Source of the DNA: Verrucomicrobiota bacterium
GTDB lineage: Bacteria; Verrucomicrobiota; Verrucomicrobiia; Limisphaerales; UBA1100
Reading direction: 5' to 3'
DNA length: 18,458 nucleotides
NCBI GenBank assembly: GCA_028872645.1
Contig: JAPKDK010000027.1
Location: 1 to 18,458 of the forward strand
The notes beneath the pieces were generated by a model. The model saw only the letters and a program-made list of their open reading frames with translations. It had not been told where the DNA came from and searched no databases. Positions 6,858 to 13,934 of this stretch are shown here, piece after piece. Every line of letters begins with the position of its first letter. The first letter of the stretch is position 1. The translations under genes and the position numbers were made by a program.

Positions 6858-8030
6858 CGTGTTTGTGACGAATCGCGCCATTCGTTCCATTGCGATTTCG
6901 ATTTGTTCCAAACCGGCGGCGAAGCAACAGCGCAGAAAGCCCTCGCCGCTTTCGCCAAAGGCATTACCCGGAACGGCGGCCACGTTTTCAGCCTCCAACA
7001 ATTTTGAGGCAAAGGTCTTCGAGTCCAACCCCGTGTATTGCACGCTGGGGAAGGCGTAAAACGAGCCGCGCGGCAAATGGCATTTCAGCCCCATCGCGTT
7101 GAGCGCGCTCACCATCACATTGCGGCGTTGGCGATAAGCCTCGCGCATTTCGGCCATCGGCGCGGCGCCATTGCGCAGCGCTTCCAACGCGGCTTCCTGG
7201 CTGGGGAGGCTGGCGCACAGCATCGAGTATTGATGAATGCGGGTCATCGCGCTCACCAATTCGGCAGGCCCGCAGGCGTAGCCGATGCGGAAACCAGTCA
7301 TTGCGTAGGCTTTGGAAAAGCCGTGCAGAAAAATCGTGCGCTCGCGCAAACCGGGCAAGTCGGCGATGCTGGTGTGTTCGCCCTCGAAGGTGAGCTCGGC
7401 ATAAATTTCATCGGTGATCACGATGAGGTCGTGCTTCACGGCGATGTTGGCGATGGCTTGCAGTTCGGGGCGCGTCATCGTGCCGCCGGTCGGATTAGTG
7501 GGAAAGTTGAGCATCAACACGCGGCTATTGTCCGTGATGGCTGCATCGATAGCAGCGGCGGTGACACTGAATTTTTCCTCAGCCCGACACGCAACCGGAA
7601 CCGGCACGCCGTGGGTGAGTGCGATGCTGGGCGAATAGCTCACGTAACACGGCTCGTGATAAATCACCTCGTCGCCGGGATTGATGATTGCGCGCAGGGC
7701 GAGGTCGAGCGCTTCGCTGACGCCGACGGTGACGAGGATTTCCTGCTCGGGATGGTACGTCGGGCCAAAGTGTTGGGCCACGTAGTGGCTGATGGCTTCG
7801 CGGAGTTTCAGCAAACCGAGATTGGAGGTGTAACTGGTTTTGCCGCGTTCGAGCGCGAAGATGGCGGCCTCGCGAATGTGCCACGGCGTGGTGAAATCCG
7901 GCTCACCCACGCCCAGCGAAATGACTTCCGGCCGCCCCTGCACCAGCTCGAAAAATTCACGAATGCCCGAAGGCGGCAACGCGCGCACGTGGCTGGCAAC
8001 TTGATTTTCAATGGACGTGGATTTAGACAT
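6846..8030 (-). CDS. Class I/II PLP-dependent aminotransferase (aspartate/aromatic type)
   Basis: Transfers an amino group between an amino acid and a 2-oxo acid with pyridoxal phosphate; cytosolic. 394 aa. Seen: SLGVGEPDF (38-46), the TVGVSEALDLAL cofactor segment, NFPTNPTGG (175-183), TDEIYAEL (Asp207 and Tyr210), the Schiff-base lysine Lys240 in HGFSKAYAMTGFRIGY, and a C-terminal substrate-carboxylate Arg in GEGFLRCCFAAG. The fold-type I subgroup Ig (many aspartate, LL-diaminopimelate or aromatic enzymes) fits, but substrate cannot be read from the sequence. An AGG 8 bases before ATG 8030 could be the ribosome site. It lies 40 bp after clpX in the same direction, with a hairpin between. 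The C-terminal codons overlap the dnaA terminator. Confidence 0.9.
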   Translation of the reverse strand: MSKSTSIENQVASHVRALPPSGIREFFELVQGRPEVISLGVGEPDFTTPWHIREAAIFALERGKTSYTSNLGLLKLREAISHYVAQHFGPTYHPEQEILVTVGVSEALDLALRAIINPGDEVIYHEPCYVSYSPSIALTHGVPVPVACRAEEKFSVTAAAIDAAITDNSRVLMLNFPTNPTGGTMTRPELQAIANIAVKHDLIVITDEIYAELTFEGEHTSIADLPGLRERTIFLHGFSKAYAMTGFRIGYACGPAELVSAMTRIHQYSMLCASLPSQEAALEALRNGAAPMAEMREAYRQRRNVMVSALNAMGLKCHLPRGSFYAFPSVQYTGLDSKTFASKLLEAENVAAVPGNAFGESGEGFLRCCFAAGLEQIEIAMERMARFVTNTKKG

Positions 8031-8032
8031 AC

Positions 8033-8062
8033 AAAAACCTACTGCGCCCGGTTGGGCGGCAG
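8033..8062 (-). terminator. Possible terminator or attenuator between clpX and the aminotransferase
   Basis: Read on the minus strand, CTGC-GCCC pairs with GGGC-GCAG (8062-8042) with one bulged base and an AACC loop, followed by TAGG and then five T (8037-8033). The offset T run lowers strength. The AGG after the stem is also the likely ribosome site of the aminotransferase, so the hairpin may set clpX-to-aminotransferase read-through or initiation. Confidence 0.4.
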
Positions 8063-8070
8063 CGGGAAAA

Positions 8071-9339
8071 TCAGGCGGCGGCCTGTTTGGGTTTGCGGCG
8101 GATGACCGGCTTGGACTTGCCCTGCACCGCGCCGCGGGTGATTTTGATGCCCTCGATGTCGTTGCTGCCGGGAATCTCGTACATGAGATCGAGCATCAAG
8201 CGCTCGAGCAGCCCGCGCAGCGCGCGCGCCCCGGTGCCTTTTTTAATGGCTTGCGCGGCAAGCTCGTGCAGCGCATTGCGCGTGAATTCCAAATCCACGC
8301 CTTCGAGCCACAGCAGTTTTTGGTATTGCTTGATGAGCGCGCTTTTGGTGTCGGAAAGAATTTCCACGAGCTGATTCTCGGTCAATTCTTCCAGCACGGA
8401 AATCATTGGGAGGCGCCCGATAAATTCGGGGATGAAACCGAACTTCAACAAATCTTCAGGCTCCACGTGTTTGACCGCCTCGCGCCCATCGGCCACGGCT
8501 TCGGCTTGTTCTTCCATTGCGCCAAAGCCAAGCACGTGATTGCCGAGCCGCCGTTGGATGGTTTTGTCGAGACCCACAAACGCGCCGCCGCAGAGGAAGA
8601 GTACGTTGCGGGTGTCCACGCGGATGTATTCCTGCTGCGGATGTTTGCGGCCGCCTTGCGGGGGCACGTTGCACACGGTGCCCTCGAGAATTTTTAGGAG
8701 CGCTTGTTGCACCCCCTCGCCGGAGACATCGCGGGTGATGGAAACGTTCTCGGTGCGGCGTGTGATTTTGTCGATTTCGTCGATGTAAATGATGCCCATC
8801 TCCGCGCGCTTCACATCGAAGTCCGCGGCTTGCAAGAGGCGCAGAATAATATTCTCCACATCCTCGCCAACATAACCCGCCTCGGTGAGGGTGGTGGCGT
8901 CGGCGATGGCAAAGGGCACGTCGAGGATGCCCGCGAGCGTGCGCGCGAGCAGCGTCTTGCCCGTGCCGGTGGAGCCGATGAGCATGATGTTGGTTTTCTC
9001 AATCTCCACTTCTGCGTGCGGGCAGTCGGCCTCTTTCGTCCCCTCGGCTTCGTGCAGGATGCGCTTGTAATGATTGTGCACCGCGACGGCCAGTGTCTTC
9101 TTGGCCTCATCCTGCCCAATGCAATGGCGGTCCAGCTCGGCTTTAATTTCCGCCGGTTGCAGGATGTTGAGCTGGGGCGCGGGTTGCGGTTTTTCGTTGG
9201 CCAGCTCTTTGTCGAGAACGGTCTTGAAGGTTTCAACGCAGTTGTCGCAAATGTACACGCCGGGGCCGGACACCAGTTTGCGGACTTCCGCGTGGCTTTT
9301 GCCGCAGAAACTGCACAAGGTGATTTGGCGTCGGGCCAT
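8071..9339 (-). CDS. clpX: ATP-dependent Clp protease ATP-binding subunit ClpX
   Basis: Hexameric AAA+ unfoldase that selects tagged proteins and threads them into ClpP. 422 aa, normal length. Seen: the N-terminal zinc domain with Cys9, Cys12, Cys31 and Cys34, Walker A GSTGTGKT (122-129), the pore loop GYVG (155-158), Walker B IIYIDE (183-188), the RKH loop (231-233), the ClpP-docking tripeptide as LGF (270-272), the Arg finger in FIPEFIGRLP (Arg309), and the sensor-2 GARALR (370-375). The start ATG lies 2 bp after the clpP stop, so translation is probably coupled; no clear Shine-Dalgarno precedes it. The C-terminus ends in a short basic tail (KPVIRRKPKQAAA), which is ordinary for the family. 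Confidence 0.97.
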   Translation of the reverse strand: MARRQITLCSFCGKSHAEVRKLVSGPGVYICDNCVETFKTVLDKELANEKPQPAPQLNILQPAEIKAELDRHCIGQDEAKKTLAVAVHNHYKRILHEAEGTKEADCPHAEVEIEKTNIMLIGSTGTGKTLLARTLAGILDVPFAIADATTLTEAGYVGEDVENIILRLLQAADFDVKRAEMGIIYIDEIDKITRRTENVSITRDVSGEGVQQALLKILEGTVCNVPPQGGRKHPQQEYIRVDTRNVLFLCGGAFVGLDKTIQRRLGNHVLGFGAMEEQAEAVADGREAVKHVEPEDLLKFGFIPEFIGRLPMISVLEELTENQLVEILSDTKSALIKQYQKLLWLEGVDLEFTRNALHELAAQAIKKGTGARALRGLLERLMLDLMYEIPGSNDIEGIKITRGAVQGKSKPVIRRKPKQAAA

Positions 9340-9341
9340 AG

Positions 9342-9992
9342 TTATTTGTCGTTAATGGAAGATTTATCCGGCATCGAGGGCACGTCTTTGCGGGAAGCAA
9401 CCACTTCGTCCACGAGCCCAAAACCTTTTGCCTCATTGGCGCTGAGGAAGTTGTCGCGCTCGCAGGCTTCGAAAACTTCTTCGTAGGATTTGCCGGTGTG
9501 TTTGGAGAGAATGTTAGTGAGGGTTTTCTTGAGGACAAGCATGTGCTTGACCTGAATTTCCATATCCGTTGCCTGCCCTTGTGCGCCGCCGAGCACTTGG
9601 TGAATCATAATGTTCGCGTTCGGCAGCGCGAAGCGTTTGCCCTTGGTGCCGCCGGCGAGCAGCACCGCGCCCATACTCGCGGCTTGGCCGATACAGTAAG
9701 TGTTCACGTCGCACGTGAGGAATTGCATCGTATCATAAATTGCGAGGCCGGCGGTGACGTGGCCGCCGGGGGAGTTGATGTACACGTGGATGTCCTTTTT
9801 TGGATCGGTCATTTGCAGAAAAAGCATCTGCGCGATGACCGCGTTGGAGACGTTGTCATCAATGCCCGTGCCCAGAAAGATGATGCGATCCACCAGCAGC
9901 CGGGAGTAAATGTCGTACCCGCGCTCGCCGCGGCTGGTTTGTTCCACCACGTGGGGGACCAAGTAGTTGTTTTGTATTGTGTCGTTCGCCAT
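9342..9992 (-). CDS. clpP: ATP-dependent Clp protease proteolytic subunit ClpP
   Basis: Serine protease that forms a double heptameric chamber with ClpX. Starting at ATG 9992 gives 216 aa; a GTG at 10031 would add 13 residues unlike the family, so I rejected it. The catalytic triad is complete: Ser106 in GQAASMGAVLL, His131 in IMIHQ and Asp195 in KGFGLVDEVV. NYLVPHVVEQTSRGERGYDIYSRLL is the standard N-terminal loop and handle start (residues 9-33), and INSPGGHVTAGLAIYDTMQ (72-90) forms the oxyanion region. clpX follows after 2 bp. A candidate promoter with an overlapping inverted repeat lies just upstream, so the pair may also be transcribed separately from rnc. Confidence 0.97.
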   Translation of the reverse strand: MANDTIQNNYLVPHVVEQTSRGERGYDIYSRLLVDRIIFLGTGIDDNVSNAVIAQMLFLQMTDPKKDIHVYINSPGGHVTAGLAIYDTMQFLTCDVNTYCIGQAASMGAVLLAGGTKGKRFALPNANIMIHQVLGGAQGQATDMEIQVKHMLVLKKTLTNILSKHTGKSYEEVFEACERDNFLSANEAKGFGLVDEVVASRKDVPSMPDKSSINDK

Positions 9993-10009
9993 ATCAAAAA
10001 TGTTGCGGG

Positions 10010-10038
10010 AATCTATCGCGTCAGATAGCACGGGTCAA
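10010..10038 (-). promoter_or_regulatory. Candidate clpP promoter with an overlapping inverted repeat
   Basis: On the minus strand, TTGACC (10038-10033) and TAGATT (10015-10010) are 17 bp apart, giving a start near 10003 and a leader of about 11 bases. CTATC-GCGTCA-GATAG (10013-10028) is a 5-bp inverted repeat spanning the -10 edge and spacer, a good place for a repressor. Both are short matches. Confidence 0.4.
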
Positions 10039-10065
10039 TTTCAAAGGGTTCACGGGGGTACCTTT

Positions 10066-10116
10066 GGTAGGGACATACTGTGTATGTCCATGAACGCGCG
10101 CCATGCGTCCCTAGCC
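10066..10116. repeat. REP/BIME-like palindromic element at the rnc 3' end
   Basis: Begins GGTAG (10066-10070), then a perfect hairpin GGACATAC-TGT-GTATGTCC (10071-10089). A second hairpin follows, GGACGC/GCGTTC on the minus strand (10110-10092) with one G-T pair. It ends CCTAGCC. The outer arms TAGGGAC (10068-10074) and GTCCCTA (10107-10113) are also inverted repeats. The CTA at 10111-10113 is the TAG stop of rnc. There is no T run, so it is not an intrinsic terminator. The layout matches the element at 13881-13934. Confidence 0.6.
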
Positions 10117-10800
10117 TCCGTGAAGGGCGGCGATGGCGTTGGTGGCGGCGGCGGTTTCAGCGGATTTTTTACTTTTGCCGGTGCCGCGCGCCAGCTCGTT
10201 GCCGCAATGCCGCACGGAGCATTCGAAGAAGCGGTCGTGATCCGGCCCTTGCGAATCGAGCAAGCGATATTCGGGCGCGACTGCATTTTTGCCCTGTAAA
10301 ATTTCCTGCAACTCGCCTTTCGGATTGCCCACGTGGCGGCCGGCGTCCGCGCCTTTGAAGGCTTCGGCGAACTGCGCGTGGATGAATTTTTTCACTTTCG
10401 TGAATCCGCCATCGAGATAAATCGCGCCCACCACCGCCTCAAACGCATCGGCCAAGGCGGCGGGGCGTTCGCGGCCGCCGCTCTTTTCCTCGCCGCGGCT
10501 GACCACCAGTTCGGGGCCGATCTTCACGGCCAACGCCTGCTCGGCCAGCGCTTCTTTGTTGACCAACCGCGCGCGCGCCTTGGATAGCGTGCCCTCGTCA
10601 CGCGCGGGAAATTGGCGAAACAGCTCCGCGCTAATCACCAATTGCAGCACGGCATCGCCGAGAAATTCCAGCCGTTGATTGTTTTGGAGTGACTCACTTT
10701 TTTCGTGGCTCACCGAAGGATGCGTCAGCGCCAGCTCCAGCAGCGCGGGGTCTTTGAAGGTGTACCCCAACCGTTTTTGAAATGAACCCCGGCCGGCCAT
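10111..10800 (-). CDS. rnc: Ribonuclease III
   Basis: Cuts double-stranded RNA in rRNA precursors and some mRNAs. 229 aa. Seen: the nuclease signature NQRLEFLGDAVL (41-52) with the metal-binding Glu45 and Asp49, the second acidic pair in LADAFEAVVGAIYLDGG (Asp118, Glu121), and a C-terminal double-stranded RNA-binding domain from NPKGELQE (159) to the end, with the GKSKKSAETAAATNAI helix. Length is normal. ATG 10800 lies 3 bp after the stop of the upstream four-Cys gene, so the two are co-transcribed. The TAG stop is provided by the palindromic element at 10066-10116, a hairpin-rich structure that might itself be an RNase III target; that is speculation. Confidence 0.96.
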   Translation of the reverse strand: MAGRGSFQKRLGYTFKDPALLELALTHPSVSHEKSESLQNNQRLEFLGDAVLQLVISAELFRQFPARDEGTLSKARARLVNKEALAEQALAVKIGPELVVSRGEEKSGGRERPAALADAFEAVVGAIYLDGGFTKVKKFIHAQFAEAFKGADAGRHVGNPKGELQEILQGKNAVAPEYRLLDSQGPDHDRFFECSVRHCGNELARGTGKSKKSAETAAATNAIAALHGG

Positions 10801-10803
10801 GCG

Positions 10804-11502
10804 TCACGCGGCGGTTTCAGCCTCTTCTGTTTCGGAGGCTTCAGTGGATTCCAATTCCGGCTCCACGGGCAAAGGCGGCCATGCCTCGCCTTCTACCGGC
10901 AAGCCGTGCTCCAACAGCGCGGCTACTTCAATTTGCACCTGCTCCAATTCCTCCATTTTTAAATCCGGGTCGGGGATGGTAAACAGATCGCCGGACTTCG
11001 GTTGTTCATAAACAAACACGCGCCCGCTTTCCTCGCGCAATTGTTCCTTCACTTTGAGAATCCGTTTGCGTTCGAGCATCACCGCGAGAATGTAGCTCGC
11101 CTCGCGCCAGCGCGCGTCGCCGGTTTCCAGCAACTTGCGCAGCAAACTTTCGGCAGTAGCTTTTTGGATAGCATCGGGCGGTGCTTCGGGCGGCGCCTCG
11201 TATGTGCCTTGCCAATGAGAGATGAAACCCTTGCGCTCCGCCGCGCCCTCGCCTTGTTGCTCCCAACATGCGTGGCAAATATCGCGCCGCAAGTACTCGT
11301 GATTCTCGTGGGCCAACACCGTGTGATAACCCGCGCCATCCTCAAAAGCCTGCTCGCACAAATGGCATTGATGCCCGCGTGATTGAATATTCCAGTCGCT
11401 CAAAATAAATTCCTGCGCGGCCAATGAACCATCGTGAAGACGCGCAAGCAACGCCGACTTGTTCGCAGTGATTTCGTGCTGCCGGTATCTTGCCGGAAGC
11501 AC
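10804..11502 (-). CDS. Conserved-looking four-cysteine protein of unknown function
   Basis: 232 aa, no signal peptide. Residues 46-79 hold CHLC and CHACW pairs (Cys46, Cys49, Cys76, Cys79) with several nearby His, a probable zinc-binding knuckle. The middle (about 100-160) is helical and charged, with RILKVKEQLREESGRVFVYEQP, and the end is an acidic Glu/Pro tail (residues 200-232). I recognise no named family and give no function. The start is uncertain: GTG 11502, 9 bp after the stop of the upstream gene, has an AAGGAG (11522-11517) 14-15 bases away. It is 3 bp upstream of rnc, so a role tied to RNA processing or simple co-expression is possible. Zn-dependent binding is inferred only from the Cys spacing. 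Confidence 0.75.
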   Translation of the reverse strand: MLPARYRQHEITANKSALLARLHDGSLAAQEFILSDWNIQSRGHQCHLCEQAFEDGAGYHTVLAHENHEYLRRDICHACWEQQGEGAAERKGFISHWQGTYEAPPEAPPDAIQKATAESLLRKLLETGDARWREASYILAVMLERKRILKVKEQLREESGRVFVYEQPKSGDLFTIPDPDLKMEELEQVQIEVAALLEHGLPVEGEAWPPLPVEPELESTEASETEEAETAA

Positions 11503-11511
11503 GAGGGCGCG

Positions 11512-12378
11512 TCATTTCTCCTTGGCCGTCTTGATTTCCACCCACCGATCTTCAAACTTCGGCTTATTGGTTTTGCCATCGCGCGTGGTGAGTGTGGCGC
11601 CTTCGGGGATGAGGTAAACGATGTTCTCATCAATCACACAACGTAACGGGGCATCGAGGGCGTTGAGCACCTCGGTGATTAAATCGAGGGTAGAAACCTT
11701 TTGAAAGATTCCATCCCAATTTCGGATGCGAACCAAATCGGCATCGATCCAGGCGCGATGGCGACGGCCAACGAGGGGCTGCGCAGGTGGGAGACTCGGG
11801 CCCAAGGGAAGGCCGGTCACGGGATCCACATTAAACCTACCCCCTGCGGCTCCGGGTAATCCCCCGCCATTTCCTACTCCAGGAAGGCCAACTCCAGGCA
11901 ATGGATTGCGTCTGGGAAATTGGCCCGGTTGGGGGAAGGGGCGGCCTGTGTTTGGGTCGACCCCCACCGGCCCAGGACCAAATTGCCGCGCTGGCGGGAC
12001 GAGTTGATGCGTGTTGTTGGGGGCATTGCGGTTTTGAACAGCGGCTGGGGCACGAAACACTAAAGGAACGACGTCCTTTCCCATTGCGAATTTATTCAAA
12101 GCGTTTATCACTGCGAGAGTTTCCGATAGAAGATATCCTTCAAGATTATCAATTTTTGGATGCACTACTTCGGCCAGCTTTCGCTCGGTGGCTTTGCCGG
12201 CGAGGGTGGTGTCGCGGCGGTTGGTGAGCGTGTGTTCGTGGCGCCAGGTTTGGCCGGTGGTGGTGTCGAGTTTCACGTTCATTAACGTGCCGTCATTTTG
12301 AATAAAACTGCGAAACTGAAACCGCGGCTCGGCGGCTTGCAGTGCCGTAGCCATCAACAGGAAGAGGAATACTTTCAT
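11512..12378 (-). CDS. Secreted proline/glycine-rich protein with a possible STN-like end
   Basis: 288 aa from ATG 12378, chosen because it places a clean signal peptide (KVFLFLLMATALQAA) at the N-terminus; the open frame runs further up to a TTG at 12435. After the signal comes a beta-rich region (about 20-110), then a low-complexity Pro/Gly linker (about 115-205) that repeats the phrase VDPxTGxPxxP twice, then a small folded end whose segment STLDLITEVLNALDAPLRC and VIDENIVYLIP recalls STN-type domains of secretins and TonB receptors. That resemblance is visual and weak. Probably periplasmic or surface located. It heads the unit that continues with the four-Cys protein and rnc. Function unknown. 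Confidence 0.65.
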   Translation of the reverse strand: MKVFLFLLMATALQAAEPRFQFRSFIQNDGTLMNVKLDTTTGQTWRHEHTLTNRRDTTLAGKATERKLAEVVHPKIDNLEGYLLSETLAVINALNKFAMGKDVVPLVFRAPAAVQNRNAPNNTHQLVPPARQFGPGPVGVDPNTGRPFPQPGQFPRRNPLPGVGLPGVGNGGGLPGAAGGRFNVDPVTGLPLGPSLPPAQPLVGRRHRAWIDADLVRIRNWDGIFQKVSTLDLITEVLNALDAPLRCVIDENIVYLIPEGATLTTRDGKTNKPKFEDRWVEIKTAKEK

Positions 12379-12435
12379 TCCGATTAAACTAACCCCAAGC
12401 AGCCCCGAGCGCAAATGGGAAATGAAAATTGACAA

Positions 12436-12454
12436 TGGGACTCCGGATGTCCCA
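12436..12454. repeat. Short inverted repeat between divergent genes
   Basis: TGGGAC (12436-12441) and GTCCCA (12449-12454) form a 6-bp stem with a 7-base loop. On the minus strand it reads GGTGGGACAT at its head, similar to the GGTAGGGACAT head of the element at 10066. It sits between the start codons of two divergent genes, so it could be a lone REP-like hairpin or an operator. It is too short to be sure. Confidence 0.3.
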
Positions 12455-12475
12455 CCTGTTCGTTATCCTATCCCA

Positions 12476-12634
12476 ATGATGAAGAACGCGATGTTGTTTC
12501 CTTTGGTGCCTGCCGGCTTGGTTTTGGTGGGCGGGGCGTTGTTGTTGGCCGGGCCGTGGCCGATTGGGCTGCCGGTGTTGGTGGCCGGTACGGGCGAGTT
12601 GATCGGTACGCTTTGGCGCGTGGCGCGGGATTGA
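12476..12634 (+). CDS. Small two-helix membrane protein (hypothetical)
   Basis: 52 aa from ATG 12476. Almost all of it is hydrophobic: FPLVPAGLVLVGGALLLAG and IGLPVLVAGTGELIGTLW are two likely transmembrane helices joined by a Pro turn, ending in a basic tail (WRVARD). The open frame reaches ATG 12422, but that extension crosses an inverted repeat and looks non-coding. There is no clear Shine-Dalgarno. It ends 31 bp before the sugar dehydrogenase start in the same direction. No family recognised; it may be spurious, but helix composition on the coding strand and location favour a gene. Confidence 0.45.
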   Translation: MMKNAMLFPLVPAGLVLVGGALLLAGPWPIGLPVLVAGTGELIGTLWRVARD

Positions 12635-12665
12635 CAACCGCGCCGCATCCGTCAGAATCGCGGTG

Positions 12666-13877
12666 ATGAAATCCCTTGCTTCCTTCACCCGATTGGTGTC
12701 GGCGCTTTTTGCGCTGGCGATTGTTGGCAACGTGGCCGCTGAGATTCCGAAGCTCAAGCTGGTGAACGCGTTTCCGAACCTGAAATTTAAGCGACCGCTG
12801 TGGATGGAGCAGTTGCCCGATGGCCGGATGTTTTTGCTGGAGCAACGCGGCAAGGTTTATATTCTGCCGCGCAATGCTTCGGGCAAATCCACTCAACTTT
12901 TTTTCAACATCGAAGCGCGCAAGCCTTACGTGAAAGACGAGGAGGGTTTGCTCGGCATGGCGTTTCATCCGCAGTTTGCGAAGAACGGAAAATTTTACAC
13001 CTTCTATTCCGCGCACAAACCGCAGCGCAGTGTGGTGAGCGAGTTTCGCTTGGGCAAGGGCGGCACCATCGACCTCGCCACCGAGCGCGTGCTGCTGACC
13101 ATTCAACGGCCGTTTTGGAATCACGATGGTGGCTGCATCCTTTTCGGTCCGGACGGCAAGCTGTACATCACCCATGGCGACGGCGGCAGCCGCGAGGATC
13201 CGCAAGACAACGCGCAAAACCTTGCTACGCTGCGCGGCACGATTTTGCGCATCGACGTGGACGCGCCGACCACCGCGCGGCGTTACGGCATCCCGCGCGA
13301 TAATCCTTTCGTGAACCGCAAGGGCGCGCGCGGCGAGATTTGGGCGTATGGTTTGCGCAATGTTTGGCGCATGAGTTTTGACCGCGCCACCGGCGAGCTG
13401 TGGGCGGGCGATGTGGGCCAGGATTTTTGGGAAGAGGTGAATCTCATCGTGAAGGGCGGCAACTACGGCTGGCGCACGCGCGAGGGGTTTCATGAGAGCC
13501 CCAGCAAAAAAGGCGGCTTGTTGACCACCAAACACAAGAATTCCGATCGCGCCATCGACCCCGTGATTGAGTATCCGCACATCGCGACCCACGCCAAGAA
13601 GTCAGTTTTCAACAAGCACAGCCCCGGTTTGAGCATCACCGGCGGCTACGTGTATCGCGGCAAAAAGATTCCCGCGCTGCGCGGCGCATACGTGTACGGC
13701 GATTACAAAAGCGGCTCGGTGTGGGCGTTCAAACAACGCGCCGGCAAGGTGACTGAGTACAGCCAAGTGATCGGCCCTAACCCCATCCGCCTCATCGCGA
13801 GCTTTGCCGAGGACAACGCCGGCGAGCAGTATTTGCTGGGATTTCAGGGGAACATTTATCGGTTGGAGGCGAAGTAA
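12666..13877 (+). CDS. Secreted PQQ-dependent sugar dehydrogenase-like protein (GSDH family)
   Basis: Family members oxidise aldose sugars in the periplasm using PQQ on a six-bladed beta-propeller. 403 aa. Seen: a signal peptide (about 1-25, ending NVAA), LPDGRMFLLEQRGKVYI, EEGLLGMAFHP (92-102), the catalytic-type His153 in WNHDGGCILFGPDGKLYITHGDGG (residues 151-174), RGTILRIDVD, the GLRNVWRMSFD motif, GDVGQDFWEEVN, NYGWRTREG and a final propeller blade GGYVYRGKKIPALRGAYVYGDY. Substrate and real PQQ use are not readable; many homologues in this group lack a shown activity. An in-frame GTG directly before ATG 12666 is less likely. The stop is 3 bp from the palindromic element at 13881, and the gene converges on the sulfatase. 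Confidence 0.88.
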   Translation: MKSLASFTRLVSALFALAIVGNVAAEIPKLKLVNAFPNLKFKRPLWMEQLPDGRMFLLEQRGKVYILPRNASGKSTQLFFNIEARKPYVKDEEGLLGMAFHPQFAKNGKFYTFYSAHKPQRSVVSEFRLGKGGTIDLATERVLLTIQRPFWNHDGGCILFGPDGKLYITHGDGGSREDPQDNAQNLATLRGTILRIDVDAPTTARRYGIPRDNPFVNRKGARGEIWAYGLRNVWRMSFDRATGELWAGDVGQDFWEEVNLIVKGGNYGWRTREGFHESPSKKGGLLTTKHKNSDRAIDPVIEYPHIATHAKKSVFNKHSPGLSITGGYVYRGKKIPALRGAYVYGDYKSGSVWAFKQRAGKVTEYSQVIGPNPIRLIASFAEDNAGEQYLLGFQGNIYRLEAK

Positions 13878-13880
13878 ACG

Positions 13881-13934
13881 GGTAGGGCGGTTTCTCGGAA
13901 ACCGCCGTGGCACGCTCGGAGAGCACGCGCTACC
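13881..13934. repeat. REP/BIME-like palindromic element between convergent genes
   Basis: Ends are GGTAG (13881-13885) and CTACC (13930-13934), perfect inverted repeats. Between them lie a perfect 9-bp hairpin GGCGGTTTC-TCG-GAAACCGCC (13886-13906) and a second 8-bp hairpin (13910-13928, GGA loop). The second pairs fully only when read on the minus strand, where two G-T pairs replace two A-C mismatches. The CTA at 13930-13932 is the TAG stop of the sulfatase gene. There is no T run. Head, loop size and order match the element at 10066-10116. Confidence 0.7.

Noticed and set aside
7038..8105. A 355-codon plus-strand frame across the aminotransferase
   Set aside because: It has no recognisable motif and lies opposite a gene with a complete PLP-binding set.
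9993..10031. A GTG start for clpP at 10031
   Set aside because: It adds 13 residues unlike ClpP N-termini, while ATG 9992 starts the standard loop sequence.
12429..12434. An exact TTGACA that might be a -35 for the small membrane protein
   Set aside because: No acceptable -10 at 15-19 bp spacing; the region is GC-rich and holds an inverted repeat.
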